Below are positions 9,641-17,548 of a stretch of DNA of 52,571 bases, piece by piece. How positions within the stretch are numbered: the stretch's first letter is position 1; each line of letters starts with the position of its first letter. The notes beneath the pieces are model-generated. The model saw only the letters and a program-made list of their open reading frames with translations, did not search any database and was not told the origin of the DNA. A program made the position numbers and the translations under genes. The stretch comes from Bradyrhizobium sp. Its GTDB lineage: Bacteria; Pseudomonadota; Alphaproteobacteria; Rhizobiales; Xanthobacteraceae. The stretch is from positions 1-52,571 of the forward strand of contig NZ_DAIDJE010000094.1 in assembly GCF_027451485.1 (NCBI RefSeq), written 5' to 3'.

Positions 9641-9655
9641 CGATCCCTGGGATCG
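9641..9655. promoter_or_regulatory. 15-bp palindrome between divergent genes
   Basis: CGATCCCTGGGATCG is a perfect palindrome around a central T. It lies in the 302-bp spacer between the CHASE-GGDEF-EAL gene and the divergent binding-protein gene, a suitable place for a shared operator. No other gene is seen in this spacer. Confidence 0.35.
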
Positions 9656-9829
9656 GAATCGTCCGCTGCATCGCAACAGAGCATAGGAACGGACGAACTG
9701 CTGCCTCGAAGCAAAAACCTTGAAAGGACAGGGACCTGGAACCGTTGTCGGCGCGTCGAAATTAGCGACCTCTTCACCGCATGGCGCTATCTTCGAGCCG
9801 TTTCGCACCGATCGTTTACAAGTATTGGC

Positions 9830-10987
9830 ATGCGTTTTTTACAACCCAGGATTTTGTATGGCCTGGTGCCAGTGTTGCTGGCCGGCCCGGTTCAGGCGGG
9901 CGAGGTTGGCGTCATGCCGGACCGGATCGTGTTCGGCCAGGCAGCGGCGCTATCCGGCCCTTCGTCGGCGCTGGGGCAGAAAATGCGCCAGGGTATCCTT
10001 GCCGCGTTTGCCGAGGTCAATGCGAAGGGGGGCGTGCATGGCCGCACGCTTCAACTGGTGAGCCGTGACGACGGTTATGACCCTGACCGCTCGGTCCTGC
10101 AGACCACGAAGCTGCTGCATGACGACAAGGTCTTTGCGCTGATCGGCGCCGTTGGCACTCCCACGTCGCTCGTCACCGAACCCATCGCGAAGGAGGAGAA
10201 AGTCCCCTTCATCGGTCCCTTCACTGGCGCGGGTTTCCTCCGGGAAAATGATCTCGATAACGTCGTCAACATTCGCGCCAGCTACAGCGCCGAGGCCGAA
10301 GCCTGGGTCAAGCACCTGACCGAAGATCGGCATATCAAGCGCATCGCGATCTTTTACCAGGACGATCCCTATGGCCGCGATGGTCTGGCCGGGGTCAAGC
10401 TGGCCCTGGCAAAGCGCGGCATGGAGCTTGCGGCCGAAGCAACTTATGAGCGCAACACCAAGGCGGTTGGCATGGCCATGCGCGTGCTGAAGCGCGCGGA
10501 GCCAGAGGCGGTGGTGATGGTCGGCACCTATGCGCCTTGCGCCGAATTCATCAAGCTTGCGCGGCAAAGCGGCTTCAACCCGGTCTTCGTCAACATCTCC
10601 TTTGTCGGCGCCGATGCGCTTGCCCAACAGCTTGGCCCCGACGGCGCTGGCGTGATCGTCTCGCAGGTCGTGCCATTCCCCTGGGATACGTCGGTCAAGG
10701 TCGTCGCCGATTATCAGGCGGCAGAAAAAGCCATCGATCCGGACCTTCCGCCGGATTTCGTTTCGCTGGAAGGTTATATTTGCGGCCGGCTCGCCGCCGC
10801 GGCGCTCGACATGGCCGGTCCCAACCCGACGCGCGCCGGGATGCTCCGGGTCATCAACGAAGTCGGTCAGTTCGATATCAGCGGCGACCATCTCACGGTC
10901 GGACGGAAGATGCGGGATTCTCCCGGCAGCGTCTTTCTCACCCTGATCCAGCCTGACGGCACTTTCAGGCCGGTCGACAAATTGTGA
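9830..10987 (+). CDS. Periplasmic substrate-binding protein (branched-chain amino acid/amide type)
   Basis: A 385-residue Peripla_BP_6 (LivK-like) protein. A short signal peptide of about 23 residues ends near GPVQA. The mature part begins with the family opening IVFGQAAALSGPSSALGQ and continues with NAKGGVHGRTLQLVSRDDGYDP and LIGAVGTPTSLV. No permease or ATPase genes are next to it, which is unusual for an ABC solute receptor, so it may act as a ligand presenter for another system. No Shine-Dalgarno sequence is apparent before ATG 9830, and no in-frame alternative exists upstream. It is divergent from the CHASE sensor, which may sense the same compound (inference). Confidence 0.88.
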   Translation: MRFLQPRILYGLVPVLLAGPVQAGEVGVMPDRIVFGQAAALSGPSSALGQKMRQGILAAFAEVNAKGGVHGRTLQLVSRDDGYDPDRSVLQTTKLLHDDKVFALIGAVGTPTSLVTEPIAKEEKVPFIGPFTGAGFLRENDLDNVVNIRASYSAEAEAWVKHLTEDRHIKRIAIFYQDDPYGRDGLAGVKLALAKRGMELAAEATYERNTKAVGMAMRVLKRAEPEAVVMVGTYAPCAEFIKLARQSGFNPVFVNISFVGADALAQQLGPDGAGVIVSQVVPFPWDTSVKVVADYQAAEKAIDPDLPPDFVSLEGYICGRLAAAALDMAGPNPTRAGMLRVINEVGQFDISGDHLTVGRKMRDSPGSVFLTLIQPDGTFRPVDKL

Positions 10988-11017
10988 CCTCGCTTTGCGG
11001 GCAACCGGATGTGCGAG

Positions 11018-13405
11018 TCAGATCCGCTTCAGCGCCGTCAGGATGAGCTGTGGCGTCAGCGGAATCTCCGTAATCACCGCGCCGAACGGCTTTAGCGCAT
11101 CATTCACGGCATTGGCGACCGCCGCAGCCGCACCGGCCGTGCCCGCTTCGCCCGCTCCCTTTGCGCCAAGCTCGCTCTCGGCGGTCGGAGACACCACGTG
11201 GCCGACATCGATATCCGGCGTCTCGCCCGACATCGGCACCAGGTAATCCGCCATGTTGGCGTTGGTGAGCTGCCCGCGCTCGTCATAGATGCACTTCTCG
11301 AACAGCGCGGCGCCAAGCCCCTGCACCACGCCGCCCCGGATCTGCTCGTCGACCAGTTGCGGGTTGACGACGACGCCGCAATCTTCCACCACCCAGTGCT
11401 TCAGGAGTTTGACGAAGCCGGTATCGGTATCGACTTCGAGCCAGGAGGCCTGCACGCCGTTGGTGAAGGCGAACGGATATTGACGCGGCACGAAATGGCG
11501 CGTCGCCATCAGTTCCGGCTGGATCCCGGGCGGCAGCGTGTCGGGGCGGAAATAGACGATGCGCGCGAGTTCGGGCAGTTCGATGCGCGGGGAGCCGTCG
11601 CCCGCATTCACGATCCGATTGTTGGCGATGTCGAGTTCGGCAGGCGTCGACTGCAGGATGGCGGCGGCAACCTCCAGGATGTTCTTGCGCAGGACTTTTG
11701 CGGCCTGAAGCGCGGCCTCGCCGCCGATGCCGGCGCCGCGGGAAGCCCAGGTTCCGCCGCCATAGGGCGTCTGATCGGTGTCACCGAGGATGACGCGCAC
11801 CTTTTCCATCGATACGCCAAGGACGCTGCCGACGATCTGCGCCGTCAGCGACTCCGATCCCTGCCCCTGCTCGGTGATGCTGGTCTGACAGACCACCGCG
11901 CCCTGCGCATCGAGCCGCACCGCCACGCCGTCCTGCGAGGAAATCTTCGCCCCACCCACGCCGTAGAATGCCGCGCTCGGATTGGTCACCTCGATGAAAC
12001 TCGCAATGCCAATGCCGCGATGGATGCCTCTCTTGCACAATTCCGCCTGCTCGGTGCGAAGCGCGTCGTAGTTCATCATCTTGAGCAGCTTGTCCAGCGA
12101 GGCGTGGTGTGACAGCAGCTCGAAGCGCAAGCCCGCGGGCGACGTGCAGGGATAGGCATCGTCGGCGATCAGGTTGCGCCGGCGAATTTCGACCGGGTCC
12201 ATGCCGATCTTCGCCGCGGCCAGATCGACAAGCCCTTCCGTGATCGAACACGCGATAGGATGGCCGACCGCGCGATACTGGCACATGACGTTCTTGTTCT
12301 GGAACACGACTCGAGCGCGGGCGCGGTAATTCGGCGTGACGTAGGGGCCGCCGACGAGATTGACCACCTGATTGGCCTCGATCGCGCTGGTGCGCGGATA
12401 CATCGAATAAGGCCCGATGCCGGTGAGATCATCGATCTCGAACGCGGTGATGGTGCCGTCGCGCTTGACGCCGACGCGTGCCTTGCAGCGATGATCGCGA
12501 GCGTGGATGTCGGTATTGAAGCTTTCGATCCGGTCCGCGACGTATTTGACGGGGCGCTTCAACAGTTTCGACAGGGCGTAGGTCGCCATCTCGTCGGCAT
12601 AAATGTGCACCTTGATGCCGAAGGAACCGCCGACGTCCTTGCAGACGACGCGAACCTGCGCCTCTTCCAGACCCAGGTGCAGCGCGGCGATGTTCTGCAC
12701 CATGTGTGGCGCCTGCGTGCCCTGGTAGATCGTGAGCCGCGCTTCGGCGGCATTCCAGTCGGCGACCACCGAACGCGGCTCGAGCGTCACGCCGGTATGG
12801 CGGCCGAAGATAAATTCCGCCTCGGCAACTTCGTCCGCCTCGGCAAAACCTGCATCGGGAGCGCCGGCATCGAACGTGCGCTCGAACGCAAGGTTGTCAC
12901 CCAGCGAAGCGTGAATGACCGGCGTTGCGGAATCCAGCGCCGTCCGCATGTCGGTGACCGCCTCCAGCTCTTCGTATTCCACCGCGACGAATTCGGCCGC
13001 ATCTTCAGCGGCGGCGCGGCTTGAAGCGACAACGGCTGCAACAGCCTCGCCCTGCCAACACGCGCGATCGACCGCGATGGCGCGCTGCGGCGCAGACTTG
13101 AGGCCTTTCATATGCGACAGCACGCCAACCCATGGCGTGATGACATCCGCAAGCTCTTCTCCCGTAACCACCGCGACGACGCCCGGTTTCTGCTTTGCGG
13201 CTTGCGTATCGACCGACACAATCTTCGCGTGGGCATGCGGCGAGCGCACATAGACCACATGGGCCATGCGCGGCAGCTCCATGTCACTGACGTAGAGCCC
13301 GCGCCCCTGCAACAACCGGTCCAGATTCGGCCGCGGCACCGTCTTGCCGATATAAGAATTCGGCCGGTCGAGTTCTGAGAGGGTTGCGTGTGCCGGCTTG
13401 TTCAT
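11018..13405 (-). CDS. Molybdenum hydroxylase large subunit (xanthine dehydrogenase/CoxL family)
   Basis: A 795-residue molybdopterin-binding subunit. It has the N-terminal segment YIGKTVPRPN and GLYVSDMELP, the Mo-cofactor block DVGGSFGIKVH, and a C-terminal GAKGAGEAGTAGAA block that should contain the catalytic Glu. The position that reads AYxCSFR in form I CO dehydrogenase and AYRGAGR in form II reads QYRAVGHP here, so true CO dehydrogenase activity is unlikely; hydroxylation of an N-heterocycle, aldehyde or purine-like compound is more probable. ATG 13405 overlaps the stop of the 2Fe-2S gene as ATGA, so translation is coupled. It is the last gene of the FAD, 2Fe-2S, Mo operon. Confidence 0.92.
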   Translation of the reverse strand: MNKPAHATLSELDRPNSYIGKTVPRPNLDRLLQGRGLYVSDMELPRMAHVVYVRSPHAHAKIVSVDTQAAKQKPGVVAVVTGEELADVITPWVGVLSHMKGLKSAPQRAIAVDRACWQGEAVAAVVASSRAAAEDAAEFVAVEYEELEAVTDMRTALDSATPVIHASLGDNLAFERTFDAGAPDAGFAEADEVAEAEFIFGRHTGVTLEPRSVVADWNAAEARLTIYQGTQAPHMVQNIAALHLGLEEAQVRVVCKDVGGSFGIKVHIYADEMATYALSKLLKRPVKYVADRIESFNTDIHARDHRCKARVGVKRDGTITAFEIDDLTGIGPYSMYPRTSAIEANQVVNLVGGPYVTPNYRARARVVFQNKNVMCQYRAVGHPIACSITEGLVDLAAAKIGMDPVEIRRRNLIADDAYPCTSPAGLRFELLSHHASLDKLLKMMNYDALRTEQAELCKRGIHRGIGIASFIEVTNPSAAFYGVGGAKISSQDGVAVRLDAQGAVVCQTSITEQGQGSESLTAQIVGSVLGVSMEKVRVILGDTDQTPYGGGTWASRGAGIGGEAALQAAKVLRKNILEVAAAILQSTPAELDIANNRIVNAGDGSPRIELPELARIVYFRPDTLPPGIQPELMATRHFVPRQYPFAFTNGVQASWLEVDTDTGFVKLLKHWVVEDCGVVVNPQLVDEQIRGGVVQGLGAALFEKCIYDERGQLTNANMADYLVPMSGETPDIDVGHVVSPTAESELGAKGAGEAGTAGAAAAVANAVNDALKPFGAVITEIPLTPQLILTALKRI

Positions 13406-13899
13406 GGCGCGCGCCCTTCGTCGGAATTCTTGCGCGCCCTTGCGGTCGCTTCCACCGCATCGATGATAGCCTGATAGCCGGTGCAGCGGCAGTAGTTGCC
13501 GGAAAGATGCTCGCGGATTCGTTCCCGGTCCGGCTCGGCGTCCGCTTTGAGCAGGTCCTGCGCGGTGATCAGCATCGCCGGCGTACAGTAGCCGCATTGC
13601 AGGGCGTTGCGCGCGCGAAACGCTTCCTGAAGGTCGGATATCTCGCCGGAATCCGACAGTCCTTCGATGGTCTCGACGGAGGCGCCATGCGCCTGTACGG
13701 CCAGCATCAGGCAGGAGCGAACGATCTCGCCGTTGACCCGGATGGTGCAGGCGCCGCAGACACCATGTTCGCATCCGACATGCGTGCCGGTCAGTTTGAG
13801 GTTCTCTCGCAGGAAATCCGCCAGATTGGTCCGCGGCAGCACATAGGCTTCGACGTGTTCACCATTGACTTGCAAGGCGATGGGATGCGGCGCCGTCAT
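13402..13899 (-). CDS. Molybdenum hydroxylase 2Fe-2S subunit (CoxS-like)
   Basis: 165 residues with both iron-sulfur clusters of the family. The plant-type ferredoxin motif reads GCEHGVCGACTI with the fourth Cys in SCLML. The C-terminal helical cluster reads QCGYCTPAM and NYCRCTGYQ. Length and order match CoxS/QorS subunits that carry electrons from the Mo centre to FAD. Start and stop overlap the neighbours by 4 bp on both sides (ATGA), so the three subunits are translationally coupled. Confidence 0.94.
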   Translation of the reverse strand: MTAPHPIALQVNGEHVEAYVLPRTNLADFLRENLKLTGTHVGCEHGVCGACTIRVNGEIVRSCLMLAVQAHGASVETIEGLSDSGEISDLQEAFRARNALQCGYCTPAMLITAQDLLKADAEPDRERIREHLSGNYCRCTGYQAIIDAVEATARARKNSDEGRAP

Positions 13900-14774
13900 G
13901 CCGTCCCTCCGGCTCGTAAATCCGCCCGGCCGAGCAACTCCGCCACGCAGCGCGCCAGCAGGACATTCGCCAGATGCCGACGCATACTCGCGCTCGCCTG
14001 CTGATCTTCGGGCGGATCAAGCGTGCCTTGCATTACCTTCAGGCTTTCGGACAACACCGCCGGGGTCACATCCGTGTTGAGCAACGCCGCCACGTTGACG
14101 CGCTCGGCCTTGGCGCCGACGCCAAACAAGACCGGCCGAATATCCGTGAGGCGCTTGTTGTCCACCACCGCCTGTGCCGCGAGGCCGACGATGGCGTAGT
14201 CGCCGTGGCGCCGGGCGAATTCCGAGAAGAAGTGAACGGCATTGGCAGCCGGAAGCGGCACTTCCACCGCCGTGATGATTTCGCCGGCGGAAAGCGCCGT
14301 CTCGTAAATTCCGATGAAGAAATCTTCGGCGGGAATCCGGCGTTCTCCATTGATGCCGCGAACGACAATTGTCGCGTCGAGCGCGATGACACAGGCCGGC
14401 AGTTCGGAGGCGGGATCAGCATGCGCGAGGCTGCCGCCGATCGTTCCGCGGTTGCGGATCGCCGGATGGGCGACATGGACGACGGCCTCCTTCAGAAGCG
14501 GCGCATGCGTCGCAATCTCAGCAGAATTTTGCAGATCGGCATGGCGCGTCACCGCACCGATCGAGAGCATGCCGCCTTGTCTCCTGATGCCGCGCAATTC
14601 GTCGAGCGCGCCGATGTCGACGATCAGCTCGGGCGCGAGCAAACGCAGATTCATCGCAGGCATCAGGCTCTGGCCGCCCGAAAGCACCTTCGCCCGCTCG
14701 CCGTGTTTGGCGAGAAGCGCGATCGCCCCTTCGACGCTCGTCGCGCGGGCATAGTCGAAAGCCGGGGCTTTCAT
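13896..14774 (-). CDS. Molybdenum hydroxylase FAD subunit (CoxM-like)
   Basis: 292 residues. FAD-binding motifs are AKVLSGGQSLMPAMNLR near residue 30 and IRNRGTIGGSLAHADPASE near 108, both characteristic of the medium subunit. It is the first gene of the operon and accepts electrons from the 2Fe-2S subunit. The stop overlaps the next start (ATGA). The 322-bp spacer upstream, shared with the divergent luciferase-like monooxygenase gene, contains one copy of the repeated operator (15003-15016), 229 bp from this start; no gene is seen in the spacer. Confidence 0.93.
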   Translation of the reverse strand: MKAPAFDYARATSVEGAIALLAKHGERAKVLSGGQSLMPAMNLRLLAPELIVDIGALDELRGIRRQGGMLSIGAVTRHADLQNSAEIATHAPLLKEAVVHVAHPAIRNRGTIGGSLAHADPASELPACVIALDATIVVRGINGERRIPAEDFFIGIYETALSAGEIITAVEVPLPAANAVHFFSEFARRHGDYAIVGLAAQAVVDNKRLTDIRPVLFGVGAKAERVNVAALLNTDVTPAVLSESLKVMQGTLDPPEDQQASASMRRHLANVLLARCVAELLGRADLRAGGTA

Positions 14775-15002
14775 TAGGCGAAATCCTCCCTGACGTCACG
14801 GTTCTGACATTCGTATGCCGTCGCGGCGAACGCTTTCACGAATGCCAGAACCAACGGGACAGTCAGCAGATATCAGTTTTCCAGTGTGGCTTTGGCTATG
14901 ACGTTCCTTGAAGGGGGCGCCGCAGAACTGAAGGAGCGTCGGAGCCGCCACACGAGTGATGTTCCGGATTAGACGGGCCGGCCCGTCAAAGGTCAAGTTT
15001 GT

Positions 15003-15016
15003 TTATCGAACGATTA
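15003..15016 (+). promoter_or_regulatory. Operator copy 1 (TTATCG-AA-CGATTA)
   Basis: An inverted repeat with core ATCG-AA-CGAT, 80 bp upstream of the luciferase-like monooxygenase start and inside the spacer shared with the molybdenum hydroxylase operon. It aligns without gaps to 18899-18912 and 20321-20334 (consensus TTATCR-NN-YGATYA, then YTW). Size and symmetry suit a TetR-family repressor, and the TetR gene at 16292 is the obvious candidate (inference). Confidence 0.55.
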
Positions 15017-15096
15017 TTTCTGATGACTCGCCCTGCGGATCGGCATAAGGGAAGAAAAAGTCGACGAGCCTCGACGCTTCAGGGAGCAGCAAGCGC

Positions 15097-16185
15097 ATGA
15101 ATTTGGGCTTCTTCACCATGCCGATCCATCCGCTCGGAAAGGATTGGCGCGTTTCGCTTCAGGAAGACCGCGAGGCATTTCTCCTGGCGGACGAACTCGG
15201 CTTCACCGAAGCCTATGTCGGCGAGCACGTCACCGACCGCGCCGAAAATATCACCTCCTGCATCGCGTTTCTGGCCTGGATCGCGGCCGCAACCAAGACG
15301 ATGAAGCTCGGCACGGGCACCATCAACATGCCGAACACGCACCCCGCGGCGACCGCCGCCGTCCTTGCGATGCTCGATCACATGCTGGACGGCCGGCTGA
15401 TCTTCGGCATCAGCCCGGGCGGGCTTCTGTCGGATGCGGAACTGTTCGGCAATCTCGATGCCAACCGCAACGAGATGTTCCTGGAAGCGATCAACCAGGT
15501 TCTCGAGATCTGGGCGAGCGAGCCGCCCTACAACATCAAAGGCAAGTACTGGAACATTTCGGTCGAACGAACGCTGATGGCCGATATCGGGCAAGGTTTT
15601 ATCGCCAAGCCCTTGCAGCGGCCGCACCCGCCGATCGTTGTCACGGCCGTCGCCCCGTTCTCGAAGGGCGTCACGGAAGCCGCTGTTCGCGGCTGGGAGC
15701 CGATTTCGGCAAACTTTTTGATGCCGGCCTGGGTGAAAAGCCATTGGCCGAAATACGTCGAGGGCTGTGAGCGCGGCGGAAGGCCGGCCGATCCGGCCAA
15801 CTGGCGCGTCGCCAAAAGTGTATTCGTCGCCAAGGACGCGGCGACTGCGAAAGCCTACGCAACCGATCCGGACGGGCCTTACGTCTATTACTACCGCTCG
15901 CTCTTCACCAAACTGAAGAAAAACGGCCGCATCGAACTTTTCAAGACAAGGCGCGATCAGCCTGACGACGAAGTCACGCTGGAATCGATCTGCGACAGAC
16001 TGATTATCCACGGCACGCCGGAAAGCGTTGCCGACCAACTGCTCGCCTTCCAGGAAGAGGTCGGCACCTTCGGCACGCTGCTCTATGCCGGCAAGGACTG
16101 GAAGGACCGCGAGCTCGGCCGCCAATCGATGATCCTGATGGCGGAAAAGGTGTTGCCGCGGGTGAATGCGGGAACGGGTAAGTAG
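15097..16185 (+). CDS. Luciferase-like (LLM class) flavin-dependent monooxygenase
   Basis: 362 residues of the bacterial luciferase TIM-barrel superfamily. It opens NLGFFTMPIHP and has EAYVGEHVTD, KLGTGTINMPNTHP and FGISPGGLLSD, patterns shared with limonene 1,2-monooxygenase-like and related FMNH2-dependent oxygenases. Such enzymes oxidise ketones, terpenes or aliphatic sulfonates with reduced flavin supplied by a separate reductase, and a reductase gene lies at 16975. GGGAG precedes ATG 15097. Operator copy 1 lies 80 bp upstream. It converges on the TetR gene across a repeat element. Confidence 0.9.
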   Translation: MNLGFFTMPIHPLGKDWRVSLQEDREAFLLADELGFTEAYVGEHVTDRAENITSCIAFLAWIAAATKTMKLGTGTINMPNTHPAATAAVLAMLDHMLDGRLIFGISPGGLLSDAELFGNLDANRNEMFLEAINQVLEIWASEPPYNIKGKYWNISVERTLMADIGQGFIAKPLQRPHPPIVVTAVAPFSKGVTEAAVRGWEPISANFLMPAWVKSHWPKYVEGCERGGRPADPANWRVAKSVFVAKDAATAKAYATDPDGPYVYYYRSLFTKLKKNGRIELFKTRRDQPDDEVTLESICDRLIIHGTPESVADQLLAFQEEVGTFGTLLYAGKDWKDRELGRQSMILMAEKVLPRVNAGTGK

Positions 16186-16199
16186 CAGGCGGGTTCTTT

Positions 16200-16247
16200 A
16201 TCCTGAGGAGCGATCTCTTGGTCGCGTCTCGAAGGTTGAGGCCTCAT
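16200..16247. repeat. REP-like imperfect hairpin between convergent genes
   Basis: The sequence TCCTGAGGAGCGA...TCGCGTCTCGAAGGTTGAGG contains arms GAGGAGCGA and TCGCGTCTC that pair at 7 of 9 positions, with outer CCTGAGG / AAGGTTGAGGCCTCAT repeats. This is a familiar intergenic repeat in Bradyrhizobium-type genomes. It lies between convergent 3' ends and may help stop transcription from both sides. Confidence 0.5.
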
Positions 16248-16291
16248 GACTGGAGACAGCGCGAGCGCCTCTTCGGCAACAGGATGGCCAC

Positions 16292-16978
16292 CTAGACCGC
16301 CGCCCTCACCGCTAACTTGCGAGCCCCCTCCTTCTCGCCGAACACTTGCGCGAAACCGGCAAGAAACGCATCGACCGCGTCGCTGATCATCTGCTCCTTG
16401 CTTTCCAGGACTGGCGCTTCGTAGATGAATTTGCGCACGCCATAATAGAAAATGCCCGAGTGAAACACCCAGGCCATTTCGAGTTCGGCCGCGCCCGGCT
16501 TGCCCTGAGCCGGCAGTCCCGCCTCATGCCGGCACTCCCGGATGATGCGCGACAAGATCTTGTCGCGGACGATGCCGACATAGGAGCGATTGATCTCCAG
16601 CCCCTTCAGGCCGGAGTAGAAATAGATTCGCAGCCATTTGCGGCTGAAGATCACGCCGGTATAGGCTTGGTAAAATTCCTTCAAGCGTTCGCGCAGCGGC
16701 CGGGTACGGTCGCCGAGCAGCTTTTCCCAGCCGTCTCCGAACGGTTCGAGATAGACCGTGCGGTAAACTTCCTTGATCAGATCGTCCTTGCTCGGGAAAT
16801 AACGATAGAGCAACGGCTGCGTCACGCCGAGCCGATGAGCCAGTGCCCGCGTCCCCCCGCCAAACCCCTCTTCCGCGAAGAATTCGGTGGCCTTGGCAAC
16901 GAATTCCTGACGGCGGTCTTCCGGCGACAGCCGCCGCTGCTTGGCCCGCGCACGCTTGACCGGAGTCTTCTTGCTCAT
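16292..16978 (-). CDS. TetR/AcrR family transcriptional regulator
   Basis: 228 residues. A basic N-terminal tail (KKTPVKRARAKQRR) is followed by a classic TetR helix-turn-helix at about 22-68 with FVAKATEFFAEEGFGG and LGVTQPLLYRYFPSKDDL. The C-terminal ligand-binding half is unassigned. ATG 16978 overlaps the flavin reductase stop as ATGA, so the repressor is translated from the monooxygenase operon it probably controls. Three inverted repeats of one type near this gene (15003, 18899, 20321) are plausible targets. A longer open frame upstream of ATG 16978 lies inside the reductase gene in another frame and is not taken as coding. Confidence 0.9.
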   Translation of the reverse strand: MSKKTPVKRARAKQRRLSPEDRRQEFVAKATEFFAEEGFGGGTRALAHRLGVTQPLLYRYFPSKDDLIKEVYRTVYLEPFGDGWEKLLGDRTRPLRERLKEFYQAYTGVIFSRKWLRIYFYSGLKGLEINRSYVGIVRDKILSRIIRECRHEAGLPAQGKPGAAELEMAWVFHSGIFYYGVRKFIYEAPVLESKEQMISDAVDAFLAGFAQVFGEKEGARKLAVRAAV

Positions 16979-17541
16979 GACCCCGCGGCCGACGGTGCGT
17001 TGGCGCTGACGAAACGGCCATAGCCGCCGCTGGCAAACAACAGTGGTTCCTGCTTGTTGTAGCTGTAAGCCTCGACGGCGCCGAGAAAGATCACGTGGTC
17101 GCCACCATAGTATCGGTTGGCAGCGCGGCACTGAAAACAAGCGACGCTGCCGGCGAGCAACGGCGCATTGCCGAGCCCCGGCTTCCAATCGACGCCGGCA
17201 AAGCGATCGATGGTGGATTTCGCGAATATCGAAGCCAGTGCCTGCTGCGAGGCGCCGAGCACATTCACCGCAAAATGGCTGGCGTTCTGGAAGATCGGCA
17301 GGCCCTGCGAATACATCCCCAGGCTCCAGAGCACGAGCGGGGGATTGAGCGAGACGGACGCGAAGGAATTGCAGGTCAGCCCGTAAGGTTTGCCGTCGCC
17401 GGCCATCGCCGTGATGATGGTGACGCCGGTGGCGAAGGTGCCGAGCGCGTTGCGGAAATCCCGAGCGTCAAGCGCGGAGTTTCCGCTTGCCAGTTCGTTG
17501 GCGATCTCCGGTTCGGGCACATGGGTTGGCTTATCGTTCAT
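16975..17541 (-). CDS. Flavin reductase of a two-component monooxygenase (HpaC-like)
   Basis: 188 residues with the flavin-reductase-like split-barrel signature: FRNALGTFATGVTIIT near residue 30, LTCNSFASVSLNPPLVLWSL, FAVNVLGASQQALA and the C-terminal GGDHVIFLGAVEAY block. It should reduce free FMN or FAD with NAD(P)H and pass it to the oxygenase encoded just upstream (7-bp gap). It may also serve the luciferase-like monooxygenase at 15097. Its stop overlaps the TetR start. Confidence 0.92.
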   Translation of the reverse strand: MNDKPTHVPEPEIANELASGNSALDARDFRNALGTFATGVTIITAMAGDGKPYGLTCNSFASVSLNPPLVLWSLGMYSQGLPIFQNASHFAVNVLGASQQALASIFAKSTIDRFAGVDWKPGLGNAPLLAGSVACFQCRAANRYYGGDHVIFLGAVEAYSYNKQEPLLFASGGYGRFVSANAPSAAGS

Positions 17542-17548
17542 TCTGTCT

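Noticed and set aside
11018..13774. Longer start for the molybdenum hydroxylase large subunit
   Set aside because: The extra 123 codons lie inside the 2Fe-2S gene in another frame; ATG 13405 gives a clean ATGA overlap.
11018..14774. Calling the trio a CO dehydrogenase
   Set aside because: The active-site loop is QYRAVGHP instead of AYxCSFR or AYRGAGR, and no cox accessory genes are present.
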